DNA of 64,000 nt. It comes from Melanocharis versteri (Eukaryota; Chordata; Aves; Passeriformes; Melanocharitidae). Each line of letters opens with the position of its first letter. Positions within the stretch are counted from its first letter, which is position 1. The stretch is taken from assembly GCA_013397845.1 (NCBI GenBank), contig VZTG01009179.1, positions 934,073 to 998,072 of the forward strand, given 5' to 3'. The notes beneath the pieces were generated by a model. That model saw only the letters and a program-made list of their open reading frames with translations, had not been told where the DNA came from and did not search any database. Of this stretch, positions 48,819 to 58,412 are shown piece after piece. The position numbers and the translations under genes were made by a program.

Positions 48819-50311
48819 ACATCTAGGACCCCTTCACCATCTCCAGCAGGTAAATGGAGGCAGGCACAGAGCAAACCCCATACGGAACATCCCATCATTC
48901 AATACACCCATTGCCACTGTGCTTTGCTGGAGCACGGCCTTCCAGACAGGACATACCACAGTTTTCCAACAGCTTGCAGTGAAAATACCCCAAGCTCCCC
49001 TGCAATTCACGTAAACCAAGCCTGCCTCATTTCTCCCATCCTGTTTTTTTATGCTGGTGCTCACAGCAGGGACCCTGTGCAAATCAATCTGTTGGTGTTT
49101 TGAGCACGTTCCCAACCTTTTAGAGCTCTCCTGTGCTTTAGCAGCTATTTCTCAGCCTGGGAGACACTCTGCTGGTGGGATTGAACAGCACAGTGGAGGT
49201 GCAGTGGGAGCCAGACCAGGGGCTCACATTCCCAGCTTGAGGCTTAAAGGAAACAGCCACCTGCAGAAAACAGCCGGCAGGAAAATTAGGCACCAACAGC
49301 ATGGAATTTCTTATTCTTGCATCCCCTCGGGCTGCCCAGCATCTGGGAATGCCCAGAGGCCTTTCTAGATAAATCAGTGCAAAGGACAACCTTATCACAG
49401 ATAATATCAAACAGCTGAACCCAGGAACAAATTGTTTTCTGCTCTAAGCCAGTGTCTTTCATCACTAGTCCTTAGGGGACAAGCAGTGGAATGAGATTCC
49501 CTCCTGTCAGAATTAAATCAGGACGACTGTTACAAGAAAATGAACTCAACTACTGCACAACGTCCTTGGACACTGCAGTCTCCTGATCCAGAGGTGGCCA
49601 AACACAGGCAGGTGGAGAGCAAGGTGAGAACCAAGAACAACAAGGAAGCAGATCCAACCCATGCCTCATAACTTATTCCAACAGCAGGATGTCATTCCAG
49701 CTCCACCTGCAGGAATTTCTGTCAGTCAGAAAGCCTTGAAGGTTAGGTGGGAAAGGTGTTGCTCTGGGAAGTGAGGGAAGCTGAGGCTGCAGGTGAGAAA
49801 AGCAGGGAAGGTGGTAAGCCTGGGGGTTGTATAAAAATACCATCAAACAGCTTGGAAAGTCAACAGAGTTGGATTTCTTGGCATAATCCCACAGGCAAAT
49901 GCTGAATGCAGCTTCCCAAGAGTGCCTTCTAGCAACCTCCATGAATTCCCTGCTCCAGCCCATACTGTCCCTGTGTTCCATCTCTCGACACAGCTGAAGT
50001 TTCCAGGAGGAACATTTGCTGGAGCTGGATTTTACAAGAATATTAGAGAACAATTGCAAACTGAAATCTGAATTGACAGAAGGGGACATGCATGATACAA
50101 ATTACATTTTTAAAAAAGTTACTCCTCTAGATCGGGGAATCACAATTGGTATGTCCTTGCAAAATTTTTCCATCCCTTTAATTAGAGGTTTTGAGGGGGT
50201 GGGGGGTCAATTAAGTCTCTGTGATGCTTCAAGTAACCTGACATGATTTGGGCATCAAGCTCAGACTAAAAGAAATAGAAATCCAGCTGGTTTCCTAAGT
50301 AACCCATCCTA
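48819..50311. other. Unique non-coding DNA, nothing recognised
   Basis: No gene, repeat family or clear regulatory core was seen. The 138-codon minus-strand frame (49673-50089) has no recognisable domain. Confidence 0.42.
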
Positions 50312-50362
50312 TAGAATCATTAGGGTTGGAAAAGAACTCCAAGACCAAGTCCAACCCCTAAA
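50312..50362 (-). mobile_element. CR1 LINE 3' tail, very short
   Basis: Reverse complement of a CR1 terminus (TAGAATCATTAGGGTTGGAA, GACCAAGTCCAACCCC). Sequence up to about 50450 might continue it but is too diverged to call. Confidence 0.75.
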
Positions 50363-50974
50363 AAAGGGAACATCATTAAGAGATACCAAAAAGACCTTCA
50401 GTACTTTCACACCTACAGAAAAAACCTCAAAGTTATTAGATTCCAGGGGAAAAAACATCCCAAACCTTCAAATCTGCACAATTTTAAAAGACAGGTATTT
50501 CAGTGTTATCTATACAGCACCAATCACAGGCAGAAAATGCATGAGCACGTTATGGCTCACAGGACAAATCCCTGCAGGAAAAAGAAGTACGAGAGACAGG
50601 AGAGCTCCCAGCATGGATCACCAGTCCCAGAGCAAACACAAGGCATGGAGAGAGCCTCACACAGGGAGCAAGGAAAACTGTGACCTTGAGATGAGAACAC
50701 ATCTGTAATAGGTCTATAAAGATGTCAATCTCCTATTTATATAAAATACCTGTGCAGATAGCCAGGAAGCCATGCATAAAAATCCTGCACCAAGCTTCCA
50801 AGAAAACTCCTCATCTTCTCTGCTCCCACCTCTGTATCAATCCATGGCAAAGCTGTATTAAATGTCTCTTTTCCCCCCCACAGTTAAGAATACAAGGCCT
50901 AAACGCTGGACATTTTAGCTGAATTATCAGCATTTGCTGTGCTGGGCTTTACCTATGCAGACAGCAACCATGGA
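50363..50974. other. Non-coding DNA, nothing recognised
   Basis: No gene, RNA or repeat could be supported here. Confidence 0.4.
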
Positions 50975-51217
50975 AAAAGAAAAAAAAAAAGAAGAAAAAT
51001 GAAAAGAAAAAAGAAGGAGAAGAAGGAGAAGAAGGAGAAGAAGGAGAAGAAGGAGAAGAAGGAGAAGAAGGAGAAGAAGGAGAAGAAGGAGAAGAAGGAG
51101 AAGAAGGAGAAGAAGGAGAAGAAGGAGAAGAAGGAGAAGAAGGAGGAGAAGAAGAAGGAGGAGGAGAAGGAGGAGAAAAAGATAAAGAAAAAGATAAAGA
51201 AGAAAAAGAAGAAAAAT
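50975..51217. repeat. Purine-rich microsatellite with 9-bp period and 182-nt pure homopurine tract
   Basis: The unit GAAGGAGAA repeats about 14 times from 51013 to about 51142, flanked by irregular GAA/GGA/AAAG sequence. From 51001 to 51182 the plus strand contains only A and G. Both strands are open over it (Lys/Glu-rich on plus, poly-Leu on minus) purely because of the repeat. Such tracts can form intramolecular triplex DNA and are unstable in copy number. Confidence 0.97.
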
Positions 51218-51859
51218 CCTGTACAACTTATTCAAAGGCTGGAAATGCCTCACAGCCCTGGTTGTTACAGGGTGATTTTCTTGCATCTCTCTTTAAACAG
51301 AAAAGCAACACAATATGGACTAGAGATCTAAAGTGGCAGCTGGACTGACCAAGAAAAATGTTTGGTGGGGTAGTACATGCTCGGCAAAACCAACAGCATC
51401 CTAAATTGGATTGTTTTTACCAGCTTTAAAATCCAAATGGAGGCTTGTGGGAGACTCCAGAGAATACCAGTGATTCAGAGTTCAGAATGAGCCTTTCTCC
51501 CCAGACCAGCTTTGCAGGGGTTTTGGAAAGAAAGAGGTGGTAGCAGTAACATATGTAACATACCTAACATTAACACACACACAGGCACAGACTGAACACC
51601 AACAGATTGATATTGGCCCACGTAAATAATGAAGTGCCCTCTACCAAGCCAGGATTAATGCAGTCCCGGCGCCAAAGGCCAAGCAGGCTCTAGACAAAAC
51701 ATTACCCATGGAAAATAAGACAGCTTAAATTTCCCCCATGAACCTGTGCCAAACCATTCCTGTTAGACAGACACCTCCAAACACCATTGAAAAGCCAACA
51801 GGGAGCACCAGCATGGATACAAGAACAGATTCCAGCAGTCTGTGTTTCATACCTTCCCA
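51218..51859. other. Non-coding DNA, nothing recognised
   Basis: No gene or repeat family was recognised. A short ACACACACA stretch occurs near 51575. Confidence 0.4.
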
Positions 51860-51960
51860 GCTTGGAGCTCTGAGCAGCCTGGTCTAGTGGAAGGTGTCCC
51901 TGCCCATGGCAAGGGAGGGGAATGAGATGAGCTTTAAATCCGTATTCCATCAGTCCATGA
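51860..51960 (+). mobile_element. CR1 LINE 3' tail
   Basis: GCTTGGAGCTCTGAGCAGCC, TGGTCTAGTGGAAGGTGTCC and ATGAGATGAGCTTTAAATCC followed by a decayed CR1 end. Confidence 0.85.
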
Positions 51961-52439
51961 TTTCCCAGTGCTTTCCCCCAGGAGGGACCTCTCCCACTGG
52001 GCCTTTTGCAAGGACAGAAACAGTTCTGGGACAGCCACCTTGGGAAAGAAATCCAACCAAACATCCGAAAAACTCCCTGATCTCCCCCTCTGCTCCTGCT
52101 CCAGCACAGCTTCACCAAGAGCTTGGTTCCCCTGTGGATGGGTTGGGCAGAGGTGGGGATGTCTGCCAGAACAGACTCCTGTAACCCTCCCGGGACCACC
52201 CCTCCCAAATAAGCACACACCATCATGAAGGGTCAATTAAAACCAGTAGGAGCAGAGGAGAAGGTGCAATTCCACCCAGTGTTCAACTTTTCCATCCCAG
52301 TTTTCCTGGGGTTTTTTTGGGATCGGTACCTTTTGCCTGTGAGCAACAATAAAACTACTGATTAAACTTTAAAGGGGGACTGTCTTTGAACCAGAGGAGA
52401 GGCACAGCAGGGAAGGGATGCATTATTTAAAGGAGGGTT
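51961..52439. other. Non-coding DNA, nothing recognised
   Basis: Overlapping frames on both strands between about 51900 and 52240 have no recognised family. They partly derive from the CR1 tail on the left. Confidence 0.4.
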
Positions 52440-52760
52440 TGTGTTTTCTACCCCAGCAGCCACCACGAGATTTACCAGGCAAAGCACGGTACTACTACAG
52501 AGTCAAAATCCGAGTGCCCGGAGATGAACATTCCATGGTAATGCATGCCTGAATAATCCCTTTATTACACCTTCTGATTGTAACTTTAACAAGGAACAAG
52601 TTTTACAGCTAATATTTTGGAGAACTGTGACGGGGTTTTTTTTATGGCATGCCAAGAATTCACGGGAGAACGAGTCTCACCTAAGTTTACTTCTTCCATC
52701 AGGGGACTAAATAGATTTTTCACATAAAATTACCTATCACATGCTGCCTATAAAAAGATG
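52440..52760. promoter_or_regulatory. Candidate conserved non-coding element (possible small exon inside)
   Basis: Unique sequence with GGTAATGCATGCC, CCTGAATAATCCC, TTTATTACACC and CTAATATTTTGG. Its left end has a polypyrimidine-CAGCAG acceptor-like start and a GTAATG donor-like end 81 nt later (52457-52537). It could be a regulatory element, an exon or neither. Confidence 0.3.
52457..52537 (+). other. Weak candidate exon, 81 nt
   Basis: A pyrimidine-rich run (GTGTTTTCTACCCCAG) precedes position 52457, and ATG|GTAATG follows 52537. The 81 nt are divisible by three and open in two frames. In phase 0 they read QPPRDLPGKARYYYRV followed by eleven residues ending in M. A tandem CAGCAG acceptor is present. 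I recognise no protein family, and short open segments with splice-like edges occur often by chance. Confidence 0.12.
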
Positions 52761-52959
52761 CGGCTGTAAACATCCTGGTTTTAACCTCGGGGCTGGAAGC
52801 GAGCATCACAAGGAGCGAAAAATTCCTACAGGAAACCTGTCTGGCAAGCTCTTCCTTCCCTGCCGTGGTATCCCGGACACCTCCAGCCCCCTGCCAGCTG
52901 CTGGAGCAGGGCTGTGCTGTGGATGTGCAGCGAGCACTGTGTGTGTTTGCCTATCATTT

Positions 52960-54420
52960 CAAGTCAACGTTTCTCACTTTTTTTTTTTCCTCTAAATCAA
53001 AGAAGAATTAACCTTTGGGAGGGGTAAAGATAAATAAAAAAAAGCCTGGCCCATCTCCTGCAGTGTTGACACAATAGTTTTCATTTGCAAGCAAATGGAA
53101 GTTGAACTTAAACGTCAAATATTCATTTATCAGCATTAACCCAACTGCCCCTCCCCTCTTTGTCCTCACTCACTCAGGCATTTTTCTTGTTTGCCTTTCA
53201 GTGGCTCATGACTGCGAGTGTAGAGTCATTTTTGTGCCCTAGATTACCCCCTGAACTCCTCTGATCCACCACTTGTCCCCGTGACAGCATAGCCTGTTCT
53301 AGGCAGCATTAAAAAAAAAAATAGAATCGGACTTTCAAAAAGGCTGCCGTCCAGGGAAATCCATTCTCATCAACGGCAAGCCTCACGGAATCTGTTCTTC
53401 ATTCCTTTTTCATTTGGAAATGTCAGTGCGTGTTGTCAGAGTGCAATTGTTTTCCTTAATCATCCGCAGCAGTGAAGTAGAAAGTACTCATCTTTGCGGT
53501 GGGGAAAAGTCCCTTGCTTTATTCATACCCCACTCAATTTCAAGAGGATGCTTTCCAGGCTGGCTTGGCCCTCGGGAATCAAGGCTTATACACTCATCTT
53601 CTGTACGAGCGATAAAGATCCTTCCACCGGGAAATTCGGGTTTCTTTTGCTACGGGTGCTGCTGAAGGAAAGGCGCAGGCACAAGGACACGTCCCAGAAG
53701 GTGCTAGAGAAACCTCACGGAAAAGCCATCCAGAAACCTGGGCATCCTCTTACTTTAAATGTGGGAACTAGAAAAAGAAGTGGGGTTTTGTTGTCGTCTC
53801 GGTTTTCTTCAAAGCCAGAAAGGCGAACTGCGGAACGTCGTTGCTTTATCGCTCTCCAGAGGTGCTCCTCAGTGCAACAAGCAACTTACAATCTTTTCAG
53901 TTCAGTAATTGTTGGGTTTTCTTCCCCCAGCAATCACAAAGAAAAGCTGCTGAAAGGCGCAGGCAATAGGCTTCTTAAAGAGCTGTTGACAACTCCCAGG
54001 AAACTTTTACATTTCGAATGCGTTCTGCCCACATTTTCTGTATTTTTTGTGGTTCTTAAGTTCTTCAATTTAGCACACAAAGCTATTTGCATGAAAATAG
54101 CATCTTGAGAGTTTCTTACAGAAGATTACAATACCTTTCCTTTAAAAAGAAAATGCACCACATAATTGTAGAATTATGTGTTGAACATCTCAGGTAGCCG
54201 GGGTAAGAGGAGAACGGAGCACAAAACTGATTGCAAACATTTTTCTTTCATTTTAGATCCCATCAAGTTCTCATTCTCCAACTGCCACTCACAATGGTAC
54301 TCCGGGATACACTAATCTAGTGCCATTATCATTCTCTAAAGGCAAGAAGCGCTTTTATTAAAGCAAAGACAAATTAATTTAATGGTTTCACTGTCTGTAT
54401 TTCTAAAAATACATGTAGAT
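52960..54420. promoter_or_regulatory. Candidate conserved non-coding element cluster
   Basis: About 1.4 kb of unique, mostly AT-rich DNA. It includes CAAATATTCATTTATCAGC (about 53117), a CpG-bearing middle (CTGTACGAGCGATAAAG, GAACGTCGTTGC), a canonical octamer ATTTGCAT at 54085-54092 and a hairpin at 54159-54180. The plus strand is open for 204 codons at 53494-54108 without a recognised domain. Several separate elements may be present. Confidence 0.35.
54159..54180. repeat. Perfect 9-bp inverted repeat
   Basis: CACATAATT (54159-54167) and AATTATGTG (54172-54180) around GTAG. Each arm carries a TAATT homeodomain-like core, so a palindromic protein site is possible. Confidence 0.75.
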
Positions 54421-54954
54421 TTCCTCTTGACCTGCAGAGAGGAAGTTCTGTATTGATATATTCTTGGATAAACCCACTCCTAATGAAAGATAAACATCTC
54501 ATCTGGTAAGCACCTTTTTCCAAAGTCCCAGAGAAATGGCTAGAACCTGTGATGCACCACACAAGTCAGCTGAGTGTTAGCTGAGAGATTAATTCTCTTT
54601 CTAGAGGAGATAATCCTCAATAAATCCACCAGACTACAACCTCCACCAAGATAAAATGTTTTGGGTACCCAGCAAATCTCACCTAAGGACGCTGCACCTC
54701 CAATCAGCATCTTAAATTACACCATGGAGTAAACAGGACAGTCGGCAGTTCAACATGCTCCAGATTAAAAAAAAAGAGAAAAAAGCCAGAGGGATGTGTT
54801 TACCAAATTTTACACTTGCTGGTGTTTCTGGGTGAAAGTCTCACGAAGAGAGATTGCTCCTAATGCTGGATGTTGGCATGAGGAAGGTATTTTTACTTGC
54901 TTGGGTCCTGGAGTCCACATTTCTGCTACAGAATTCCTAGTAAAGAAGAGGTAT
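54421..54954. other. Unique non-coding DNA, nothing recognised
   Basis: An A-run lies at about 54765-54785. No gene or repeat family was recognised. Confidence 0.4.
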
Positions 54955-55104
54955 CTGGCCTCAGACTGTGCCAGGAGAGGTTCAGGTTGGACATCAGGAA
55001 GAATTTCTTCACAGAAAGGGTTGTTAAACAATGGAGGGGGCTGCCTAGCGAGGTGGTGGAGGTGCTCAACAGTTTGTGGCACTCAGTGCTCCCGTCTGGT
55101 TGAC
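54955..55104 (+). mobile_element. CR1 LINE fragment lacking the usual 3' end
   Basis: It contains AGGTTCAGGTTGGACATCAG, GAAGAATTTCTTCACAGAAA and GAGGTGGTGGAGGTGCTCAA, with an open ORF2 end reading [17 protein letters not shown]. It stops at TCTGGTTGACC, where other copies continue into the 3' UTR. An A/C-rich simple stretch follows immediately. A small internal deletion is visible around the CTCAACAGTTTGTGGCACTC junction. It is truncated at both ends. Confidence 0.9.
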
Positions 55105-55163
55105 CAAAGAAAACCAAACAACCCAACCAAAAAAAACCCAAACAAAACACCAAAACACCCACA
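55105..55163. repeat. A/C-rich low-complexity stretch
   Basis: AAACCAAACAACCCAACC-type sequence directly after the CR1 fragment, replacing the expected CR1 3' UTR. Confidence 0.85.
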
Positions 55164-55559
55164 TTGAATAGCAAATCATTGAAAAGAAGCCCAGGCAGCA
55201 CCTGGACTTTTCTTTGTGGACATCCCAGCTCTAACAGTGCCTTTCTTACAAAAAACGTCAGGACCATCTCCTAAAATGGCACACAGGAAGAACTTCTTTT
55301 TGTGTGAACAAATGCCGAATTATCTTGATGACTGGCAGTATTCAGCACATCATCACACAAATTCATTTTAAAAAAAATGACAAGGTCACCTCCAAACAGC
55401 TCTTAAGTAGCTATTCTCATGCAAGAATTTGTGTGCACAAATGCCAGAAAAACGCAAATAGCAAGAAATATACTGAAAGTAAAAAAAAAAAAAAATTAAA
55501 AATCATTGCGAGTAGAGGAGCTCTCTCCCACGAGGCAGCAGGAGGTTTTTAACACTTCT
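55164..55559. other. Non-coding DNA, nothing recognised
   Basis: A-runs lie at about 55368-55377 and 55480-55495. No gene or repeat family was recognised. Confidence 0.4.
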
Positions 55560-56110
55560 GACTGTTATTGCAAAGGCAGGAAGAAAAGACAAATTAGAAA
55601 GATGAGAAGGTAGCAAAGCACAAGGTCAGCAATAATGTGACTCCGAAGTATTATTGAATTCAGTCAAGGTTAATCACGGGAGCCACGTTTTCACCTTGGT
55701 GCCTTCACCAGGTGGCTAAACATGATGTAAGGATCCAGCCCTAGAAACATTAGATTCTCTCATTTCTGCCTCACCGAGAAGTATTTGCAAGACCCTGGGT
55801 AATTAAACTAATAAACCACAAGTGAAAGCCTGGCCTCATGCCACTTTTTGACAAACACATTGTGCAGAGGTGTCGCGTTAACAGCCCTTATCCCACCGCG
55901 AGGGGATGGGAGTCGGGAGCAGGGAAGGAGCAGCACCGGGGAGAACAAGACAAACCAGCTGATTTTCAATTAAGAGTTGAAATAAAAATGAAGTGCTTTT
56001 AGCACGCGGCCTTCGAACTGCCAATACTCTTAAATAACATAGATACCTGGCCATCCTACAGCCCAGTTAAATCAACTTCATTTGTTTAAAGCAGAGCTCA
56101 GCGGCACTTA
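55560..56110. promoter_or_regulatory. Candidate conserved non-coding element
   Basis: Unique block with GAAGTATTATTGAATTC, GGTTAATCACGGG, GGGTAATTAAACTAATAAAC, GTGTCGCGTTAACAGCC, TCAATTAAGAGTTG and TTTAGCACGCGGCC. AT-rich cores and retained CpGs together suggest constraint. Not verified by alignment. Confidence 0.33.
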
Positions 56111-56875
56111 TTTAACAAGCACTGCTTCAAGCATGACTCAATACAAGGAAGAAGCCTTTCACGGTAAAGGAAAATGTCTCAGATGGGTGCTGGGAGAAAA
56201 AAAGTTCTCTTTGGACTAGAAATCACTCACCACAGCAGCTTCTGGCCAGGCACGGAGCATTTGAAGATCATCCGTCTCCGCTTAGCTGAGGTAGGTCCTA
56301 GTTTGTCCCAGGAAGAAATGCTGATGTCACCGGAGATTAAGCAGCTGGTGAGGGGTTGAGGTTGGGGTTGCAGGCTCCTGGAGGGAGAAGCAAACACTAC
56401 AGAAGGTGATCGAGGTCAGGACACCCTAAACATCCTCCTCGGTTACCACTTCCTCCTGTTAGCTTTGCTCAAAGCCTTTGAAGCATCGCACCTGGTTTTG
56501 GCCTGGAGGTTGGAGGTTGAATTTGAAAGATGGGTGCTGATGTCCTTACAAACAACTCGATGGATGAGGGGCTTTAGGAGAAATGGGTGTTAATGTCTTC
56601 GAAATGCGTTTTAATGCCCGTACCGACCTCAAGCCTCACGTGTTTGTTACAGAACCCAGTGTGACTCCTGAACTTCAGGGTAATAGGAGAAACGGGACGG
56701 CACAAGTCCATTGCAGAGCCCAGACGGTCTAAACATATGGTGGATCCGCAGAACCCTGGCAGCCTGAACTTCCAACTCTGGGGGAAAATGACAGGTTCCA
56801 TGGAGGGAATGCGTGATGGGCGGCTGGGGAAAGCTGCACCTTCTTCCTCCCTCAGCCAGTGGGGAAAGGAAGAGG
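56111..56875. other. Non-coding DNA, possibly the upstream part of an LTR-like segment
   Basis: No gene was recognised. CpGs are frequent (GATCGAGGTCAGG, CGTACCGACC, GATGGGCGGC). It may belong to the LTR-like element to its right, but no terminus could be fixed. Confidence 0.35.
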
Positions 56876-57100
56876 GCAACCTGCGGCCGGGAGTTTAGGA
56901 TGAAGGGAGGCTGTGTTCTTCGAAACTGAGAGTGAGAGACCCCCACGGGGATATGCCCCAGTGGATACTCTCTCCCTTTATTCGAATAAAGTTGCAGGAC
57001 TCCTCTGTCTCCATTGTGGACACTGGCTTTTCACAGCATGGCTTTTCTGCACAAACTGGAGCCCTGTTTTGGTGGGTCAGCAGCACCCGAGATGTCAGTG
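56876..57100 (+). mobile_element. LTR-like segment with polyadenylation signal
   Basis: GGAGTTTAGGATGAAGGGAG, AACTGAGAGTGAGAGACCCC and GGATATGCCCCAGTGGATAC lead into a perfect palindrome CTTTATTCGAATAAAG (56976-56991) holding AATAAA. A CTCCTCTGTCTCCATTGTGG stretch follows. The order resembles the R/U5 part of an avian endogenous retroviral LTR. Termini, target-site duplication and retroviral coding sequence were not found, so this is tentative. Confidence 0.35.
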
Positions 57101-57949
57101 GGATCCAGCATTGGTGGATGGCTCCAAAGCCCCATCTCTTTGTTTCGGTTCCTGTAACATTTCACAGCCTGCCCCTTCTAATTTGGCCACCTCCCACCAC
57201 AAGTCGACCTGTGCACACATTGTACGGATTCCAGCTTTTTCTCCGGGAGTATCCGGGCATCCATTGCAAGCTGCCATCTGTACTGACATCTCCTTCCTTG
57301 CCAGTTCCGTCTGGATGGATGTACCTCAGGCACCACTGCTGCTGCCGCCTCGCTATCCTGGTTATTTAGGGCTGAGGGAAGCTCCTGGACCTTCTTCACC
57401 ACATTTTAAGTGCTCAGAGCTCCTCGTTTCATTAGTGGTGACACTTCCCTGTCATTATCTTCCACTCTAGCTTCTGTATCCAGATCTTTTTGATCCATTT
57501 ACAATAAGATCCACTTACTCCAAGCCCTGACCCCGCATCTTTTGATGCAACACACAACTAATTCTTCACGAGAGCCTCTCTTCTTCTGCCAAAGAGCTCT
57601 CCAGGAGCAGCTTTGTGTTGCAGCCAAACCCATTCAAAGGCCCCTTCACACACTTACCCTGAAGCTCTCTTTCAATCAGTTCTCCTTGTGGAAGTGCTCT
57701 CGTCCACGCGTGCTCCAGGCTCTCGTGCACTCCGTACAAAGCCTCTCAGCACCCCCAGAGTGGGGTTTATGGACCAATGTGCATTAACCTTTCCTCTAAA
57801 AAACATGAATATGGAGAACGAAGGTTATCCCAAAGGCCTAACAACCAGTGGAGAGCAGGACGAACGGCTGCAGCCTCGCTTTCTTGGGATGCCTGGATGA
57901 GGGAAATAAGCACAGAAGTATTTTGAAAGAGTGCTCCTTCATCTCTCTC
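57101..57949. other. Non-coding DNA, unclassified
   Basis: The 185-codon frame at 56913-57470 begins inside the LTR-like segment and has no recognised retroviral or cellular domain. The region could be a decayed retroviral remnant or unique DNA. Confidence 0.35.
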
Positions 57950-58213
57950 AAAACTACCAATAATCAGGAGCTAATTTTCTCTGTCCTCTTACAGCTTGTT
58001 TGATTTCTTGAGAAATTAATACCTGTCCTTAAGGTTAGGCTGATATAAGCACTGATGATTTTTCAATGGCTCAGCTTCAGGCTTGCAGAACAGCAAAATT
58101 ATCATCACGTATCATTAGGTAAAGCAGAATTTTCATTATTTAAAGCAAAAATAATTTGAACCAAAAAGAACATGCATTAATATTCTCTGTGAAAAATGCA
58201 GAAGCACATCTGA
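57950..58213. promoter_or_regulatory. Candidate conserved non-coding element interrupted by a CR1
   Basis: AT-rich block with GGAGCTAATTTTCTC, GAGAAATTAATACC, AATTATCATCACG, TATCATTAGG and TTTAAAGCAAAAATAATTTG. A CR1 copy begins at its right edge. Confidence 0.32.
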
Positions 58214-58412
58214 CAGAATCATAAAATATCCAGAGCTGGAAGGGACCCACAAGGATCATCAAGACCAACTCCTGGCCCTGAACAGGACACCCCAACAATC
58301 CCACCCTATGCCTGAGAGCATTGTCCAAATGCTCCTTGAACTCTGGCAGGTTTGGGGCCATGGCCATTCCCTGGGGAGCCTGTTCAGTGTCTCACCACCT
58401 CACCTCACACTT
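58214..58412 (-). mobile_element. CR1 LINE fragment, 3' part
   Basis: From the left, the reverse complement of a CR1 terminus (CAGAATCATAAAATATCCAG, CTGGAAGGGACCCACAAGGA, TCATCAAGACCAACTCCTGG, CCTGAACAGGACACCCCAAC), then GCCTGAGAGCATTGTCCAAA and CCTGGGGAGCCTGTTCAGTG. It is 5'-truncated. This CR1 lineage is different from the copies at 44225 and 61148. Confidence 0.93.

Noticed and set aside
50927..51331. Lys/Glu-rich plus frame and poly-Leu minus frame
   Set aside because: Both are translations of the 9-bp purine microsatellite, not proteins.
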